Part shown: positions 21,086 to 33,557 of the stretch, in pieces
Position numbering within the stretch: position 1 is the stretch's first letter
How the letters are laid out: every line of letters starts with the position of its first letter
Assembly: GCA_933207985.1 (NCBI GenBank)
Contig: OW240915.1
Span: forward strand, 108,428,643-108,492,642
From: Pelobates cultripes
Taxonomy: Eukaryota > Chordata > Amphibia > Anura > Pelobatidae
Direction of reading: 5' to 3'
DNA length: 64,000 nucleotides
Notes under the pieces: model-generated
Told to the model about the DNA's origin: nothing
The model's input: the letters and a program-made list of their open reading frames with translations, nothing else
Databases searched by the model: none
Translations under genes and position numbers: made by a program

Positions 21086-22330
21086 TATTTCCAAAGGGGA
21101 GAAGGAATAGAGGACTAGGCAATTTGTGGTGAAGATTACGCAAGAGAAAAAGTATGTAAACCCTTTAGAAATGACTGTTCATGAATTAATCTGTCCCAAA
21201 TCTGTTTTGATGTTCATCTAAGTTACAGTAATCAACCAATACAACCCATTCTAACTAATAAGACAAAGTATTACATTCAGTATGTACAGAACAATACATC
21301 ATTCAAATATCCACAGTATTGGTTGGAAAAAGTGTGAAAACCCTAGGCTAATGACTTCAACAAAAGTTGGAAATTGGCAAACTTGGTATGAAACGTGATT
21401 GGAGGTGTGGGTTAGAGTTACTTTGGCTTCTAAAAAGCATTGGAACATTTTGAGTTTGCTATGCACAAAAAGCATCTATTGATGTGAATAATTAATTGAA
21501 AAAAAAAAGAGCTCTCAGAAGACATACAATCAAGAACTATGTGTTGCATAAAGCTGGAAAGGGTTGAAAGAGGTTCTCAAAGAGCATAGATATTAATCTG
21601 TCCACTGTTACACAAATTGTCTATAAAAGGAGGTGATTTATCACTGTGGCTACTCTCCCTACATGTGGCTCTGTTTACAAAGGTGCCCAATTACACCCGT
21701 AGTGTTAGTCACCTAGAGAGACACTAGAGGTGCTTCCTACTCCAGTGCTGCACAGTGTGCAGCACCTACATTCAGCATCTCCACGCTCTGCAAGAAGGCG
21801 CTGAACGTTCACCATAGAGATGCATTGATTCAATAGATCTATGATGTGATACGGATTGCTCCGGTACAGTGTTTTCCCCGTGCCATAGCCTCCCAATGCA
21901 TTCCTATGGAAGTAAAATATTATATTATATATACATACACACACTCAGAATTCTGTTTTACATATCAGGACATGATTTTGTGTTCCTTAGCAGGTCTTAA
22001 AATTAGGTAAATACCACCAGATTAACACATATTACACTGTATCATGATCTATTTTTACAAAAATAAAACCAAAATGGAGAAACCATGTGTGGAAAAAAAA
22101 CTAAGTATGCTTTATGATTAGCTCGTAGAACCACCTTTAGCAGCAATAACTTTAAGTAATTGTTTTCTCTATGACTCAGTTTCTCACACTGTTGTGCAAG
22201 AAATTTGGCCCATTCCTTTTTACAACATTGCTTCAGTTCATTGAATTTTGCTGGCAAAAAGTTCCCACCACAGCATTTCATACCAGTTGAGCTCTGGACT
22301 TTGACTCAGACAGTTGACCTCACATTAAAC
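21086..22330. mobile_element. Tc1/mariner relics with nested MITE debris
   Basis: Two parts look like Tc1-type ends. At 21140-21640 are aaagtatgtaaaccctttag and the lead-in to a transposase start. At about 22050-22330, on the opposite strand, the block gaaccacctttagcagcaa ... tgagctctggactttgactc is typical of antisense Tc1 coding DNA. Between them, 21690-21930 resembles the TTAA MITE interior. No usable transposase frame remains; 22281-22042 (-) is a short remnant. Confidence 0.6.
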
Positions 22331-23347
22331 TCTAGAATTAGGGATGCACCGAAATGACAATTCTGGGCCGAAACCAAAAGTTCAGGATGCCCTTTTACCC
22401 CCAAAAGATTTAAAAAAGTTTTTTCCTATAATTTAGACTTTTTAATGCATTTAATTAATCTAATATGAAAAACTTCCCTTACCTTATCCTTTCTCTTTTA
22501 GTGGTCCCCCCCGCTTAATGTTCCTCTCCCCTCCCTCTTTTTAGTGTTCTTTCCACCTCCTCCCCTGTACCCATAGTGCTCTTTACCCCCCTCCCCAGTC
22601 CCATAGTGTTCTCTAAATGAGCCTGAATTTGGTTCTGATATTAAATAGTGTAGAGTAGCATTTCAAATGGCCAGTATAGCACCTAAAGGTTGAGGCATGC
22701 ACTAGATTGGATGAGTAGGGCAGATGGGTAAAGATACATCACTGCCAGGCTAAGGAAAATGGTGCTGGTTATAATAAAAAAACAAAAATACAAAAGACAA
22801 CCCTAGATTTTAATAGGATTACTTTTCTGTGTTATGATTTTTTTCCCCCTCTGATGTCAGTTGTGTGGGCATACATTTTACTTGGATACCTATGGTGAGC
22901 ACTGCATTAAATCTCAAAGAAAACCAACCATTCTTTAACATATACATACAATATACACTCGGGAGGAACGATGATTCATGGCTGATTAGCTTCATATATA
23001 GACAGTAATTCCAACAAGTGGGCAGGTGGTAATAATGGAAATGCCTAAATGTAAAAACAAGTCTTTTATCTTCTATTAGCTACCGTATTTAATTGATTAT
23101 ATCCAATCACCCAGAATACTATTGCTCACAAAAAAAAAGTTGGCAACAAGTCAAATATATATATTTTATATACATAATTGCAGCCAAATTATACGGTGTA
23201 TTGTTACAAGCTAGAACGAATTAAAATCTGGATAATAGGTTGAGTAGATTAAGGGATGGGTCTCTTGCTTTACATTAAAGCTTCAACACACAATGGCAAC
23301 GCGGTTCCAGACAGTGTGCACATCCACTCATAAAAAAATGAAATTAG

Positions 23348-23398
<51 letters not shown>

Positions 23399-24340
23399 TA
23401 AAAGAAAAACCTTTGAGCACAGATTAATTCCTGTTAAGGGATCAAAGGAGAATTGGTAGTACGCAACTAATTAGAAACTATATAAAACATGATTTGAAGG
23501 GTCAGAAGCATTAAACAGATGCATGTCACTGTACTGTATGAAACAGGGTTAAGTAAGCATTGAAGCAGAACATAACATTTATAGGAGGGATACATGACCA
23601 TAGACTGCTTTACTACTGCAATAGGCAATCTTATTGAATCAATTAGATTGTCTGGAGTCCCTTGGCACCATCTCACTATCATGTTAAACCATTGTAGATC
23701 TGTTTAAAACTGAATTAGTGGCCCCAATCCATCTCTACTGCTTGGGTTGAATTTTGTAGACTAATCCTAGCAGTGATTTACTAAGAACATTAACCGACTG
23801 TTCTAGGCTTGTGATTGCCACCTATTGCTGGTATGAGCCAATATGGCTAATACAGAGTAATTCCTAAGCCATATGTTCAATATTGGCTGATCTAGGACCA
23901 TCATTAAGTGTTAAATCATTTGAAACAGTTTAACACTAAACCCTGGCACATGTCAACTCCTATAGATAGTAAGCTCATTCAAACCATGCACTCGTCACCC
24001 TATTGTTCCTGTCACAGTTTGTAATAGTGTCTCATTTGTTGTTAAAGTTCCCCCTTTATAATATTGTAAAGTGCTGCAGAATAAGTTGGCACTAAATAAA
24101 TGCCAATAATAAGTGGTTATGTTGCCTATAGTGTACTTTTAAGGCGGGAAATGATTTCAAAAGTGTTCTGTGACAATCAAACAATATTTAAGACTGGTAC
24201 ATAAATAGAATTATAAGTCCAATGCAGAAAAACTTGATTGTCTCAAAATAGCCCCAAATGTGCTGGAGACATATCTTTGACACGCATTATGTAAAATCTA
24301 TATAGCAATGCAATCTGCCCTCAAAAGGAAAAGTCAGGTT
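22331..24340. other. Intergenic, no gene recognised
   Basis: AT-rich DNA with a CT-rich patch at 22500-22610 and a pure A run at 23346-23396. No coding block with splice signals and no repeat terminus was identified. Confidence 0.5.
23346..23396. repeat. Poly(A) run of about 50 bases
   Basis: An uninterrupted A tract. It could be the tail of a plus-strand retroinsert, but the sequence before it shows no recognisable retroelement. Confidence 0.95.
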
Positions 24341-27004
24341 TTATAATTTAAAACAAAAGATTACATATATTATAGCACACCAAGTAGAAAGTGTCCACTA
24401 TCAAAAGAGGATAACTGAGCAAACCAGGAAGTAACATTACATGTTGTCTGCTTGAAAGCCAAGATGCTGTAACCAGCTTGAATTTATTAAAGTGTAAATT
24501 TCTATTGAAATCTGCACTTTTTTGCAAAAAAAGGGATACTTGACTAGTAAAGTGGTCAGCCATAAATTTTGTGAATTACAGATTCAGATAGGTGTAACTA
24601 TAATATAAACAATGTGTTGGCAAAATTATTTTTTTATTTAATTTTTTTAAAGGCCTTGGCAGTAAACACCTACGCTCAGAATGGATTTACTGTTGGGGGG
24701 GAGGGGTGGAGATGGATATGCATTTAAAAAAAAAAATTTTTTAAACTATATACAGTTCCTTTAAGACCCTTTATATTGCCAAAGACAGACATACAAGAAA
24801 AGAGCAGCATCAAAGATTTGTAATAGTTTACTGTGTAACATCTGAACCATGGCAAGTCTGTATAATACATAGGATTAAACTGTATACAATCCCAGACAGT
24901 CACAACAAGTAATACACTAAATAAGGCCTTTATATGTAACCACAGTGTATCTTATCCATTCACAAATTAAACTACATGTCTTTAAATTTTAGTTGCATTC
25001 ATCACAGATATTTTATTAAAGGAAAGGCAGCTTACCAAAAGAAAAAAAATGCTTTAAAAAAGGTACTATAATTATACAAAAAGTTTTAAACATTCCCATT
25101 TATTTTTGCCTATAATAACTGATGTGAAAAAAATTGCTAATAAAAAAAGTTCACCATTATAAAGGTCTAGAACAATGGCGTCAGGAACCTATACAGCCAG
25201 TGAGATTTTTGACACTTTGTAATCTGTAAATGCCCTACCAAAAAATACAAAAATTAAATAAAAGTATAGTCAAAACAAAACAAAACCCACATTAAAATAA
25301 AAATAAAAAAAACTAAACTGCCAGACATTAGAGTGGACTGATCAGACACCATGTGTAATAGAAAATGTTGTTGTCTCCCATCCAAGCACTAAAAGGCAGC
25401 AGTTTTTGTAAGGTGTGTGGTTTCAGTGCAAGTTACCTCTGAAACAGACCTGCTACAGTTAATAAACTTACTATTCTGCTAAAAATTGGCAACTTCTGTA
25501 AAGTATCTTTCTAAGAGGTGAAGAGACACAGACTTCTTTGTAGAGTACAGACAAGAGGGTTTATCTCTAAGTAAGTTGATCTTATTTTACAATAAACGCA
25601 AATTTACATGGTTTCATTCTCCATCACCCTTTTGTGGGTCCCCTGGCCACCTGATCTCAGAGAGTTGTAGACCAAACCATGGTACACACTCCAAAAAGGT
25701 GCAGCTCTAAATTCAGCACATTGCCGTTCAGCAACAGAAATGACAATGCATAGGCAATCTCCATTTCTCTTTAAATGTGGCACTTTGTGTGCCAGCAATG
25801 TGCCATTATAGCACCCAACCCATATTATAGGTTTTAATTACCAGTTTTATGAATTTTTTCTTTTTCCAAGTCTATTCAATTGTTATATTATAAAAAAAAC
25901 CTAACAAAAAAAACAAAAAACGGGTAAACCAGATGTTTAGCAACTAGCAAGGCTCTGTGACTAACAGCTACCAGGAGTGGTCCACATGATTGCAAGCTGT
26001 GTAGGTGAACAAACTAAAAAAAAAAAAAAAAAAGTCAAGTCTCAATTCAGAAACAAAATATTTTCATATAAGTCAAAAGTGCAGTCCTAAATGCATCCTC
26101 TTGTCTACTCAAGTAAATCTCAGGTATGTACAACGTCTAATGAATGCCTTGAAAGCAGGGGTGGCTCTCTTGCTGCTGGAGAACAGATTCCTCCCTTGAT
26201 GCTTTGCCAGCCATAACTACATGTTGGCCAACCCAGCTTTGTGTTTGTAGCGTGATTTAAAAGCAAGGTTGTGCGCATCTTAGCCAGTACAGTCCATTAA
26301 GACATTTGTACAGGATTCATAGGAAGAAAATCGCAGCATTCATTTCAAAAGGGAACATGCCAGCAATAAACGGTTTATCTTTGAAAAAAGTAATTAATTT
26401 TCTTCCATAGCAATCAGCAACAGTTTGTGCCGTTTAAATTTCAGTTCTAAAAAGTGAACCTTACAAAAGAAAAAAGAAGAAGGAGTTAGCCCCCCGCCCC
26501 TCAAAAAAAATAAAATAAAAAAAAAATAAAAAAAAGTAAACAAGTCATCTTCAACAATACAATCTAATTTTCAATTCCTTTCAAAGTTGTATGCGGTTAT
26601 GCTGATAGAATGAACTGCTGCATTCAAAACACAGTGAAGAAGAAACATTTTTAAATTCACACGGATTAAGTAATCTATATATATATATATGCCCGACTGC
26701 ACCTTAGTGTAATTCCAGATAGCAATACTGGTATTAAAACAAAATACTAAACAAAAAAAACCTTCATTACTGATGTTAACAAATCATTACCTGTACATCT
26801 GTTAAGGCAACCAACATGATTTGCAAACAGACCTTCAGGTTTATGAACATTTCTATGGCTCACAGTCCAGCAAAAGAAGAAAATTAAACATGGTCGGCTA
26901 ACTTCTTTTGTGCGGCCAGAGAGTTACTGCAAACCTTCAATGCCCTAAAAGGCATTTATGAAAAAAAAAAAAAAAAAAAAAAATTTTTTTCTAACAAAAT
27001 GTAG
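24341..27004 (-). other. ABHD17B: ABHD17B 3' flank, probable 3' UTR
   Basis: This lies directly downstream of the ABHD17B stop codon on the minus strand. It is AT-rich, contains no other gene and is poor in recognisable transposons compared with the rest of the window, as a long 3' UTR would be. AATAAA hexamers on the minus strand occur near 25100, 25010, 24633 and 24485. Which one is used, and so where the transcript ends, cannot be decided from sequence. Runs of A at 26959-26983 and mixed A-rich tracts elsewhere are low complexity. Confidence 0.45.
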
Positions 27005-27224
27005 TTACAAATTTACAAGCTCTTGCGTCACAAATTGTTTTAACCGCTCAAGGTACTGTCCATAGAGTTCCACGTCGTTGTGACCGGCTCCTTCAACCCA
27101 TAGTGGCTCCACCGGCCTCTGGCAACGTTCAAACAGCGCCAGGCCATGTGAAAAGTCAATCACCTCATCTTCTGTGCCATGGATAATCAAGACTGGGGAT
27201 GTTATCTTGGAGATTTTGTCAATG
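27005..27224 (-). CDS. ABHD17B: ABHD17B last coding exon
   Basis: ABHD17 proteins are membrane-anchored serine hydrolases of the alpha/beta fold. They remove palmitate from proteins such as N-Ras and PSD-95. This exon encodes the C-terminal 72 residues after the split Asn codon: [20 protein letters not shown], then the rest of the hydrolase core to a final ELVNL and TAA at 27005-27007. It supplies the catalytic Asp (in GTEDEVIDF) and His (in GAGHNDVEL). The minus-strand acceptor is ttttacag before C-ATT-GAC, which completes the AA|C codon left by the upstream exon. An apparent ATG slightly upstream is intronic. ABHD17B is favoured over ABHD17A/C by the ELVNL end and [20 protein letters not shown]. 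Confidence 0.94.
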
Positions 27225-27359
27225 CTGTAAAATAAAGCAGACAATTAAACTTAAAAACTACATGTGAATTCACGTTTTTGCAAAAATACAACACAAACCA
27301 CTTAGTATTTGTAAAACAAGTAACAATACGACAGTTCCCTAGACTGAAGAGAGACACAG

Positions 27360-27640
27360 GTCAATCAAGTTCAGCCTTACATCTGTTTTTTGCTGTTGAT
27401 CCAAAAGAATGCCAAAAAAAATTTGAAAAACTTCAAATTTTGCAACAAACTAGGAAAAAAATCCTTACTGACCCCAGAGTGGCAGTCAAATTCATCCTTT
27501 GATCAAGAAACTATTATCCTACAGTTGAAAAATTATATTCTTGAATATTATGTTTTTGAAAGTATGCAGACTCTGATAAAACCACTTCTTCGGGCAGCGA
27601 ATACCACATCCTTATTCTTATGGAAATATATGCTTATTTA
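27360..27640 (-). mobile_element. CR1 relic, antisense fragment
   Basis: The plus-strand string gaaaaaaatccttactgacc and its surroundings match, with divergence, 57800-57990, which lies in a clearer antisense CR1 copy. It lies in the ABHD17B intron and has no usable frame. Confidence 0.65.
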
Positions 27641-28162
27641 CCAAAGTCAAAACACCTATCAAAAGCAATCAGAATGCTATAAAATAATATTCAATAAAAA
27701 AGGGCAGTATATGCAACATAAGAAGTTCAATGTAATGGTTATGCTGTCAATGTATCACACTTTTACGTCGATCTACTAGTTTGGCAAAAATAATTACTCT
27801 TCATGGTATCTGATGACTGCCCTCTAAGCAGCTTTGATAATACAGATTTAACACTTCACACTATAAATATCACTTCTGTCCAGCCTAGATGATATGAATA
27901 GTTTAAGAGTATTTGGACAACTTGGTTGTAGTGGTTGTTTTAATTAAAGCCCCAAACCAAACAGAAAATAACAAAAACAAACAAACACCACCCTCCCCCC
28001 AGAATACAGATTTATATTTTATAAGGCTACTTAAAACAACCTCTTCACAAACATATATGGGGATTCAGTTCCACAATATTGCCATATTGTGCTAAGCCCA
28101 CCACTATGCCACAGTACCCCAATATTGGTGGGTCCTACACTAATTAAAACCTGGAAGATAAA

Positions 28163-28580
28163 TTAAAAGAACACTAAAGGGTCAGGAACAGAAACATGTA
28201 TTCCTGACCCTATAGTGTAAAAAAACCCACCATCTAACCCCCTTCCCTTCCTATCCCCTAAATATAGTAACATCTTACCTTTGTTACAGTCTGCAACTGC
28301 CTCTGCCCCTGACCTACCTCCTAGGCTGACATCAGAATTGATCTTCTCAGCCAACCACATTGCTTTCCCATAGGAAAGCATTGAATTAGCAGTGATTATC
28401 AAAAAGGCAGAGCCAGCACAAGCCAAACACAGCCCTGGCCAATCAGCATCTCCTCGGAGATACATTGTTTCAATGCATCTCTATGAGGAAAGGTTAGTGT
28501 CTCCATGCAGAGGGTGGAGACACTGAATGTCAGTGCTGCACATTGTACATTAAATATACACACTATTATCTTTATTTTAA
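28163..28580. mobile_element. TTAA MITE, diverged
   Basis: The left end is TTAAAAGAACACTAAAGGGTC. The interior (gcctctgcccctgac, ccaatgctttcccataggaaagcattg-like foldback) is shared with the 29312-29791 copy. The right end is uncertain. Confidence 0.6.
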
Positions 28581-29311
28581 AAAAACTAGTGTGAAAAATA
28601 AAATGCATACATCTATCTGCTCTAGATCAAATAATTGATAATAATGGTTTAGTTTTGACACTGGATTTTTTTTTTTTGTGTTTCTCACATAATATTAGAG
28701 GCATACCAGACCATCTCTGCTGAGGAACTACCACACTTTCTAAGGCACCTTATAGAATCTTACTCCCAAGTCACCCTAGGAAAGTTTACTTTTGATGGAG
28801 CATATAGTATGCCTTCATAATCCAGGGCACCACAAAATAAAGTCCATATTAACAAATAAAAGGTCTGACCATCTGAGACTGGTTCTGTTCCTTAGGGGTT
28901 TCCATCACAGCTGAGCCTATCTGTAGATTTGAAAATTGCTATATTATATACAATTTTCACTTGTTGCCATTATTAGCACAAGCACCTATTCTGTTGCATC
29001 TTGGCTCCTGGCTATTATCATTTTGGTACTCTTGAGATGCATAAAAAAAAAAATAATAAAAAAAATGGATAGAACTTATGGCATTTGTATCTCCATATGA
29101 ATATCATGTAATGCTTATTTTATGTGGTTGGCGGGGGGGGGGGGAGGGGGAGTTATGTTGGATAATACCCAATAAGACATTTCATAATAACTAGGCGTTA
29201 AGACTCTATTTAAATCACAATTTGTAAACGTAAACTATAGTTAACAAAACCACGTTATCTTAATGAAGCAGTTTGTGTATGGATTACTGCTCAATTATCT
29301 GCCATTTAGGA

Positions 29312-29791
29312 GTAAAATGGACACTACAGTCACCAAAGCAACTACAGCTTAATGTAGTTATTCTGGTGAGTATAACCATTATGTGCAGGCCACTGGAAAT
29401 GCTTCCTGGCTCAGTGCTGCACAGTAAGCAGCTCTGCCATTTAGCATCCCCACGCATTGCATGGGGATGCTGAATTTCCCTCATAGAAATGCATTGATTC
29501 AATGCATCTCTATGAGGAGGTGCTGATGGACCAAAATGGTATTTGGCCTTGCCCCTTGCCAATCCAATGCTTTCCCTGGGGGAAAGCATTGGATTGGGTA
29601 AAAATCCGCAATTCTAATGAGGTCACCAAGGGGACAGGGCCCGTGCCGGCAGACCCGCACGGCACTGGAAATAAGGTGAGTTTTTAATGCTTTTCTAAGC
29701 AGGGTAAGGGGTAAGCCACCTTAATGGTGGGTTTAGCACTATAGGATCAGGAATACAGGTCTGTGTTCCTGACCCTATAGAGTGCCTTTAA
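29312..29791. mobile_element. TTAA MITE, about 480 bases
   Basis: The left end TAAAATGGACACTACAGTCA and right end gaccctatagagtgccTTTAA are both variants of TTAAAGGGACACTATAG. The interior has a foldback (caatgctttccctgggggaaagcattg). No coding capacity is seen. Confidence 0.72.
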
Positions 29792-30819
29792 ATCACTTGT
29801 TTCAGTTTATGCAGCCCTAACCACACCACCCCTGGCTACTGACAGTCTGCATGAAAACAAAATGGTTTCACTTTCAAATCAGATGTAATTACTTTAAACG
29901 TTTGTATCTAATGCTCTGTAAATCGAAATTTAATTTAAAAATACTCATCTCCTGATCTGTTAATAGTTAGCTAGACCTTGCAGGAGCCTCCTGTATGTAA
30001 TTAAACAGAATTTTCAATAAAGCAAGTATAAACATTAGATGCCTCTTTACAAGAAGTGCTTAGGAAAGTTGTGTAAGTCACATGCTAGACTATGCGAGTT
30101 AACTCCTAAATAGCAGAGAATTGAGTAGTGAGACTGCAGGGGCATCGATACACAAAACGGCTTTATAAAGCTATGTTTTAGTGACTACAGTGTCCCTTTA
30201 AATACTGGTACTTGCTGATTGATATTTAAATATTTGTAACAAGGTGAATATTTAGTATTTAGATGGATAATTTTCATATTTTAATAGTTCTAGCAGAACT
30301 GATTTGTTACCTACCATTAGAAATATTTAGATTGATAAAATCATTGGCAAGGTATACTACCTCCAGTTTAATAGGTTAATCACCCATATTTGGAGAACAG
30401 CTTAGCGTTTACAGAATAACAGCAGGATTGCGGTATTTTTCTAAACTTTGTATGTTTATTTTAAAACATGCATGTTATTTCTGAAGCCAAAATTCAATTA
30501 ACTTGGAATAATTTAATTAAATTACCAAAAATATATTTATTGCATGACCATGTAGTCTCATGCTACATAACTAATCCCTATTTGAAGTTGAAAAACCCTT
30601 GAAATATACTGTATCCCAAGTACAAAACCATTAAAAAAAAAAAAAAAAAAAGATAAATAAAATTATTTTTAACCACCCAGATTTCTATGCTGGTTCCAAT
30701 ACCGGCATTTAATTGTAGGATAAATCAGATTTGATGGACATTGCATTCACCAAGTTACAAGAAGACATCTGATATTAAATGGTATCTCTATACAGCATAA
30801 TTCAGCATTTTACTGTGCA

Positions 30820-31000
30820 TGCACACTAGCCTCCCAATGCGGTTCTATAGAAAAGCATTAGATTGGCTGAGATCATTGATCTCTATGATATCAGCCAGTA
30901 AGTGGTAGCGCGGTGGGGTGAAGACACCATAACTAGTTAGGTACAAGCTATACCGTTTGGAATAATGCTTGCTTTTCGAACACTATAGTGTTCCTTTAAA
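30820..31000. mobile_element. TTAA MITE end fragment
   Basis: It ends gaacactatagtgttcctTTAA near 30998 and contains the shared interior string gaaaagcattagattggctga. It is truncated on the left. Confidence 0.6.
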
Positions 31001-31164
31001 CTGTTAGCAAAGCATTATTTTAAAGTGTTTGAAACAAATCCAGAGATTATTAACCCAAGCATGGAATATGCACATGTTCAGGTGCTTGAAGTGTACTTTA
31101 AATATACATTCAATATAACAAAACCTTTTAATGTAACAATATAACTGCATCAAATATAACTTAC

Positions 31165-31344
31165 TTGGGAAATGCATCAAAACAGTAGGTTTTTTTGGTG
31201 TCAGGGAAAGCCACTCTCATTCCTGAGGTTAGAGGAGAGTGAAGAATAACAGCAGCACTTTCATATCGAGCAGCAAGATCAACAGATGGGACGGTCCCTA
31301 TGCTCTGGCCATATATGATAACATGCTCAGGACGTACTCCATAC
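31165..31344 (-). CDS. ABHD17B: ABHD17B penultimate coding exon
   Basis: The 180-base exon encodes 60 residues starting (R)[16 protein letters not shown]. This holds the nucleophile elbow G-Q-S-I-G with the catalytic Ser, followed by [18 protein letters not shown] and ending [11 protein letters not shown]. The minus-strand acceptor ctctccag lies before G-TAT-GGA. The donor is a consensus gtaagt, splitting an Asn codon (AA|C) that the next exon completes, so the pair splices in frame. The missing upstream coding exon would carry the palmitoylated Cys-rich N-terminus. It is absent from the remaining 32 kb on this side, so the preceding intron leaves the window or the scaffold is broken. Confidence 0.94.
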
Positions 31345-32320
31345 CTGGAGAGAGGGGGAAACCATGAGAAAAATACAGAAACCAACAACAGCTTTAATAA
31401 AAGGGAAGCAGACAGACCAATAATAGGTGATACAGAAAAATGAATGTACATACAAAAGTTCGGCAATGCATAGAACAAACATGTTACTCTTCCACCACAG
31501 CTGTATAGCCAATAGAGCAATCTTATCAATTCTAGAAGATGTCCGATCCACAGCTCCTCTCAATGGAAAAGGAATCAAACAAAATAATACAGAAAAATCA
31601 TGCATGTTATTCAATTAACTAAGAAGTTTGGCATATCGACTAGGGAATTGCTAATTTTAGGCCAAAATAGTCAAGCTAGAAAACTAGCAGATCTGGGGGA
31701 TATTTTCCAATATTTTGCTATTTTCGCCTAATATTTGCAATTACCTTGTACATTCTTCTCAATTTTTCAGTTTACCAACAGCATTATTCAATAAAGTGAG
31801 AACTGCTGGAAATTCAAAAGAGAATTTGAAATGAAATTAAAGGCCAAAATAGACAAACTACAAATGGACTTAGAGAATTTGTTTCAGCTACTTTGGCCTA
31901 TTGTTTGAAATACACTTTGAATTTGCAGCAATTTTAATTTTAGTCAATAACCCTGTAAATAATCCCAATATGCATATGTCAATCCCAGTTTACAAAAGCC
32001 CCATTTTTATAACATATCTCGTGGGTTTGAGTGCAACAAGTTTACCATTTGTTTTTCTTAGACTGCAATAAAAAAAGTTGGAGAAACAGATGTATCCTAC
32101 GTAACAGAATGCAGACAAGGAACATAGATCCTAAACAAACTGCTTGCAAGGATTCTAGATCTTCATGCAACATAAAATAATTCACTTTTTTTTATTTAAA
32201 AGCAACAGAACATTCTTTCAAGATAGATCATATGTAAAAAGAATTGTATCCTGCACTATTATATATGCGACAGTAAGAGGTCTAAAACCTTTCAATTTTT
32301 ATACAAACTACACAATCTGT
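31345..32320. other. Intergenic or intronic, with a diverged MITE
   Basis: Upstream of the visible ABHD17B exons on the minus strand, so probably its next intron. About 31640-31965 contains a palindromic repeat (aggccaaaatagtcaa ... ctactttggcctat, ending caataaccctg). Related copies are at 40915-41063 and about 62205-62360. Confidence 0.5.
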
Positions 32321-32374
32321 TTAAAAGGACCACTTCATTGAAATGAAGCGTAATGTGTGCAGTGGTCCTTTTAA
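32321..32374. mobile_element. 54-base TTAA mini-palindrome
   Basis: TTAAAAGGACCACTTCATT on the left, and the same string as its reverse complement on the right (gcagtggtccttTTAA). It looks like an almost complete internal deletion that left only terminal repeats. Confidence 0.7.
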
Positions 32375-32589
32375 CTTTGTAAAGTAAAACATAGCTGTTC
32401 AGTAGATAGAGCAATGCTTACACAAGAGCTTGACAAATCCCAGGCGCCAGGTCACCATGGCGACTAAGAAATTTGTCCTGGATCCTGGGATTGGTCAGCC
32501 TGTTCTCCGGTCTCTGTGTGCCGGAAGGAAGTGTGGTGCTGCCCAGTCCCACTAAGCCACCTTTTTGTGCCCAAAAGGTAGGAAACAGG

Positions 32590-32690
32590 AATGTGGCTAA
32601 AAATATATATATTTTTTTACGTATGTATGTATGTATGTATGTATGTATGTATGTATGTATGTATGTATGTATAAATGTGTGTGTGTGTAT
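32590..32690. repeat. (GTAT)n microsatellite
   Basis: A tandem GTAT array of about a dozen units around 32622-32672, preceded by a short TA tract and followed by GT repeats. Open frames of alternating Tyr/Val/Cys/Met here are artefacts. Confidence 0.93.
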
Positions 32691-32728
32691 CAAATAATTA
32701 AATAATTCTTTGAGAGTGTGCGTGTCTT

Positions 32729-33012
32729 TCTTTTAGTCAGTCCAGGTGTCTGTCAGCGAAACTGTAGGTTTAGGTCACCTGCCCCCACGCCGACAGCAAG
32801 GTAATGTGTTTTTACTCAATTTTAATGGAGGCACACTGTGTCCCTGTACCCAACAAGGTCCACCTGGGCGTCACCTTTGTTGGGAAACTTGCATAAAAGG
32901 TCAGTGTGCCTCCATTAAAAGAGTTAAAAACACATTCCCATGCTATCGGCGGGGGCAGGTGACCTAAACATACACTTTCACTGACAGACACGTGGACTGA
33001 CTGAAAGATGCA
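32729..33012. mobile_element. Palindromic MITE, arms about 110 bases
   Basis: The left arm begins tcttttagtcagtccaggtg. The right arm read inward begins tctttcagtcagtccacgtg and matches through TTTAGGTCACCTGCCCCC to AATGGAGGCACACTG. The centre is about 32839-32901. No target duplication was identified, so the superfamily is open. Confidence 0.75.
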
Positions 33013-33074
33013 CAAACACAGTGTACAAGCCAATAAAAACAAGGTGACAATGAATGACACTCCCACATACAGTA

Positions 33075-33557
33075 CACAATCCCTCCCCTCTGCCTGTGAT
33101 ATAATTAAGGCAGATAATGCATTAACTTAATTATCCTCAGGCAGAAAAAACACCTGTTTATAAAGTACCATAAGTACCCCAAAACGCAACAAATCCCCAT
33201 AAATGTTACATCCCCGGATAGCCCTGATCTGGGTGAACAACATATCCAAAAATCGCGGCTAAATGCTGCTGGAGGACGGACCAGGAACCACAAGGTTTTC
33301 ATAGTTCCAGGGCATTCACGGCTAAGTCCCCCTGAAGGCTATTCGTGGTTTTGGCCCATTCGAACAAGATGGCCGCCACCATGTGTTCGAATGTCGAATG
33401 GCGGCCTGTTCGGGAGTTCGAAGAACCATTGGCTAAAGTCCCATTAGCCAAAAATAGGGTCTCTCAACCACAATAAATTAAAGGTGCCATAGTCATAGGG
33501 TAAAAGGCTGGCAAGTAGTCCCCTCCAAACCCCAGTGGTTAAGTGGCTTTTGTCACA
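33075..33557 (-). repeat. Diverged solo LTR related to the 10-14 kb element
   Basis: On the minus strand it starts TGTGACAAAAGCCACTTAAC at 33557. It continues with a block encoding WRGLLASLLPYDYG, parallel to WRGLLASLLPCDYD in the LTR at 11.2 and 13.8 kb. The other end is not clear. No internal region accompanies it, which fits a solo LTR or a truncated copy of a sister family. Confidence 0.65.

Larger units (their letters stand above)
27225..31164 (-). other. ABHD17B: ABHD17B intron between the two visible coding exons
   Basis: A 3940-base intron with a gtaagt donor at 31164-31159 and a ttttacag acceptor ending at 27225. It carries a CR1 relic (about 27360-27640), TTAA MITEs (28163-28580, 29312-29791, ends near 30198 and 30998), a G-rich run near 29136 and otherwise AT-rich DNA. 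No nested gene is seen. Confidence 0.88.
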
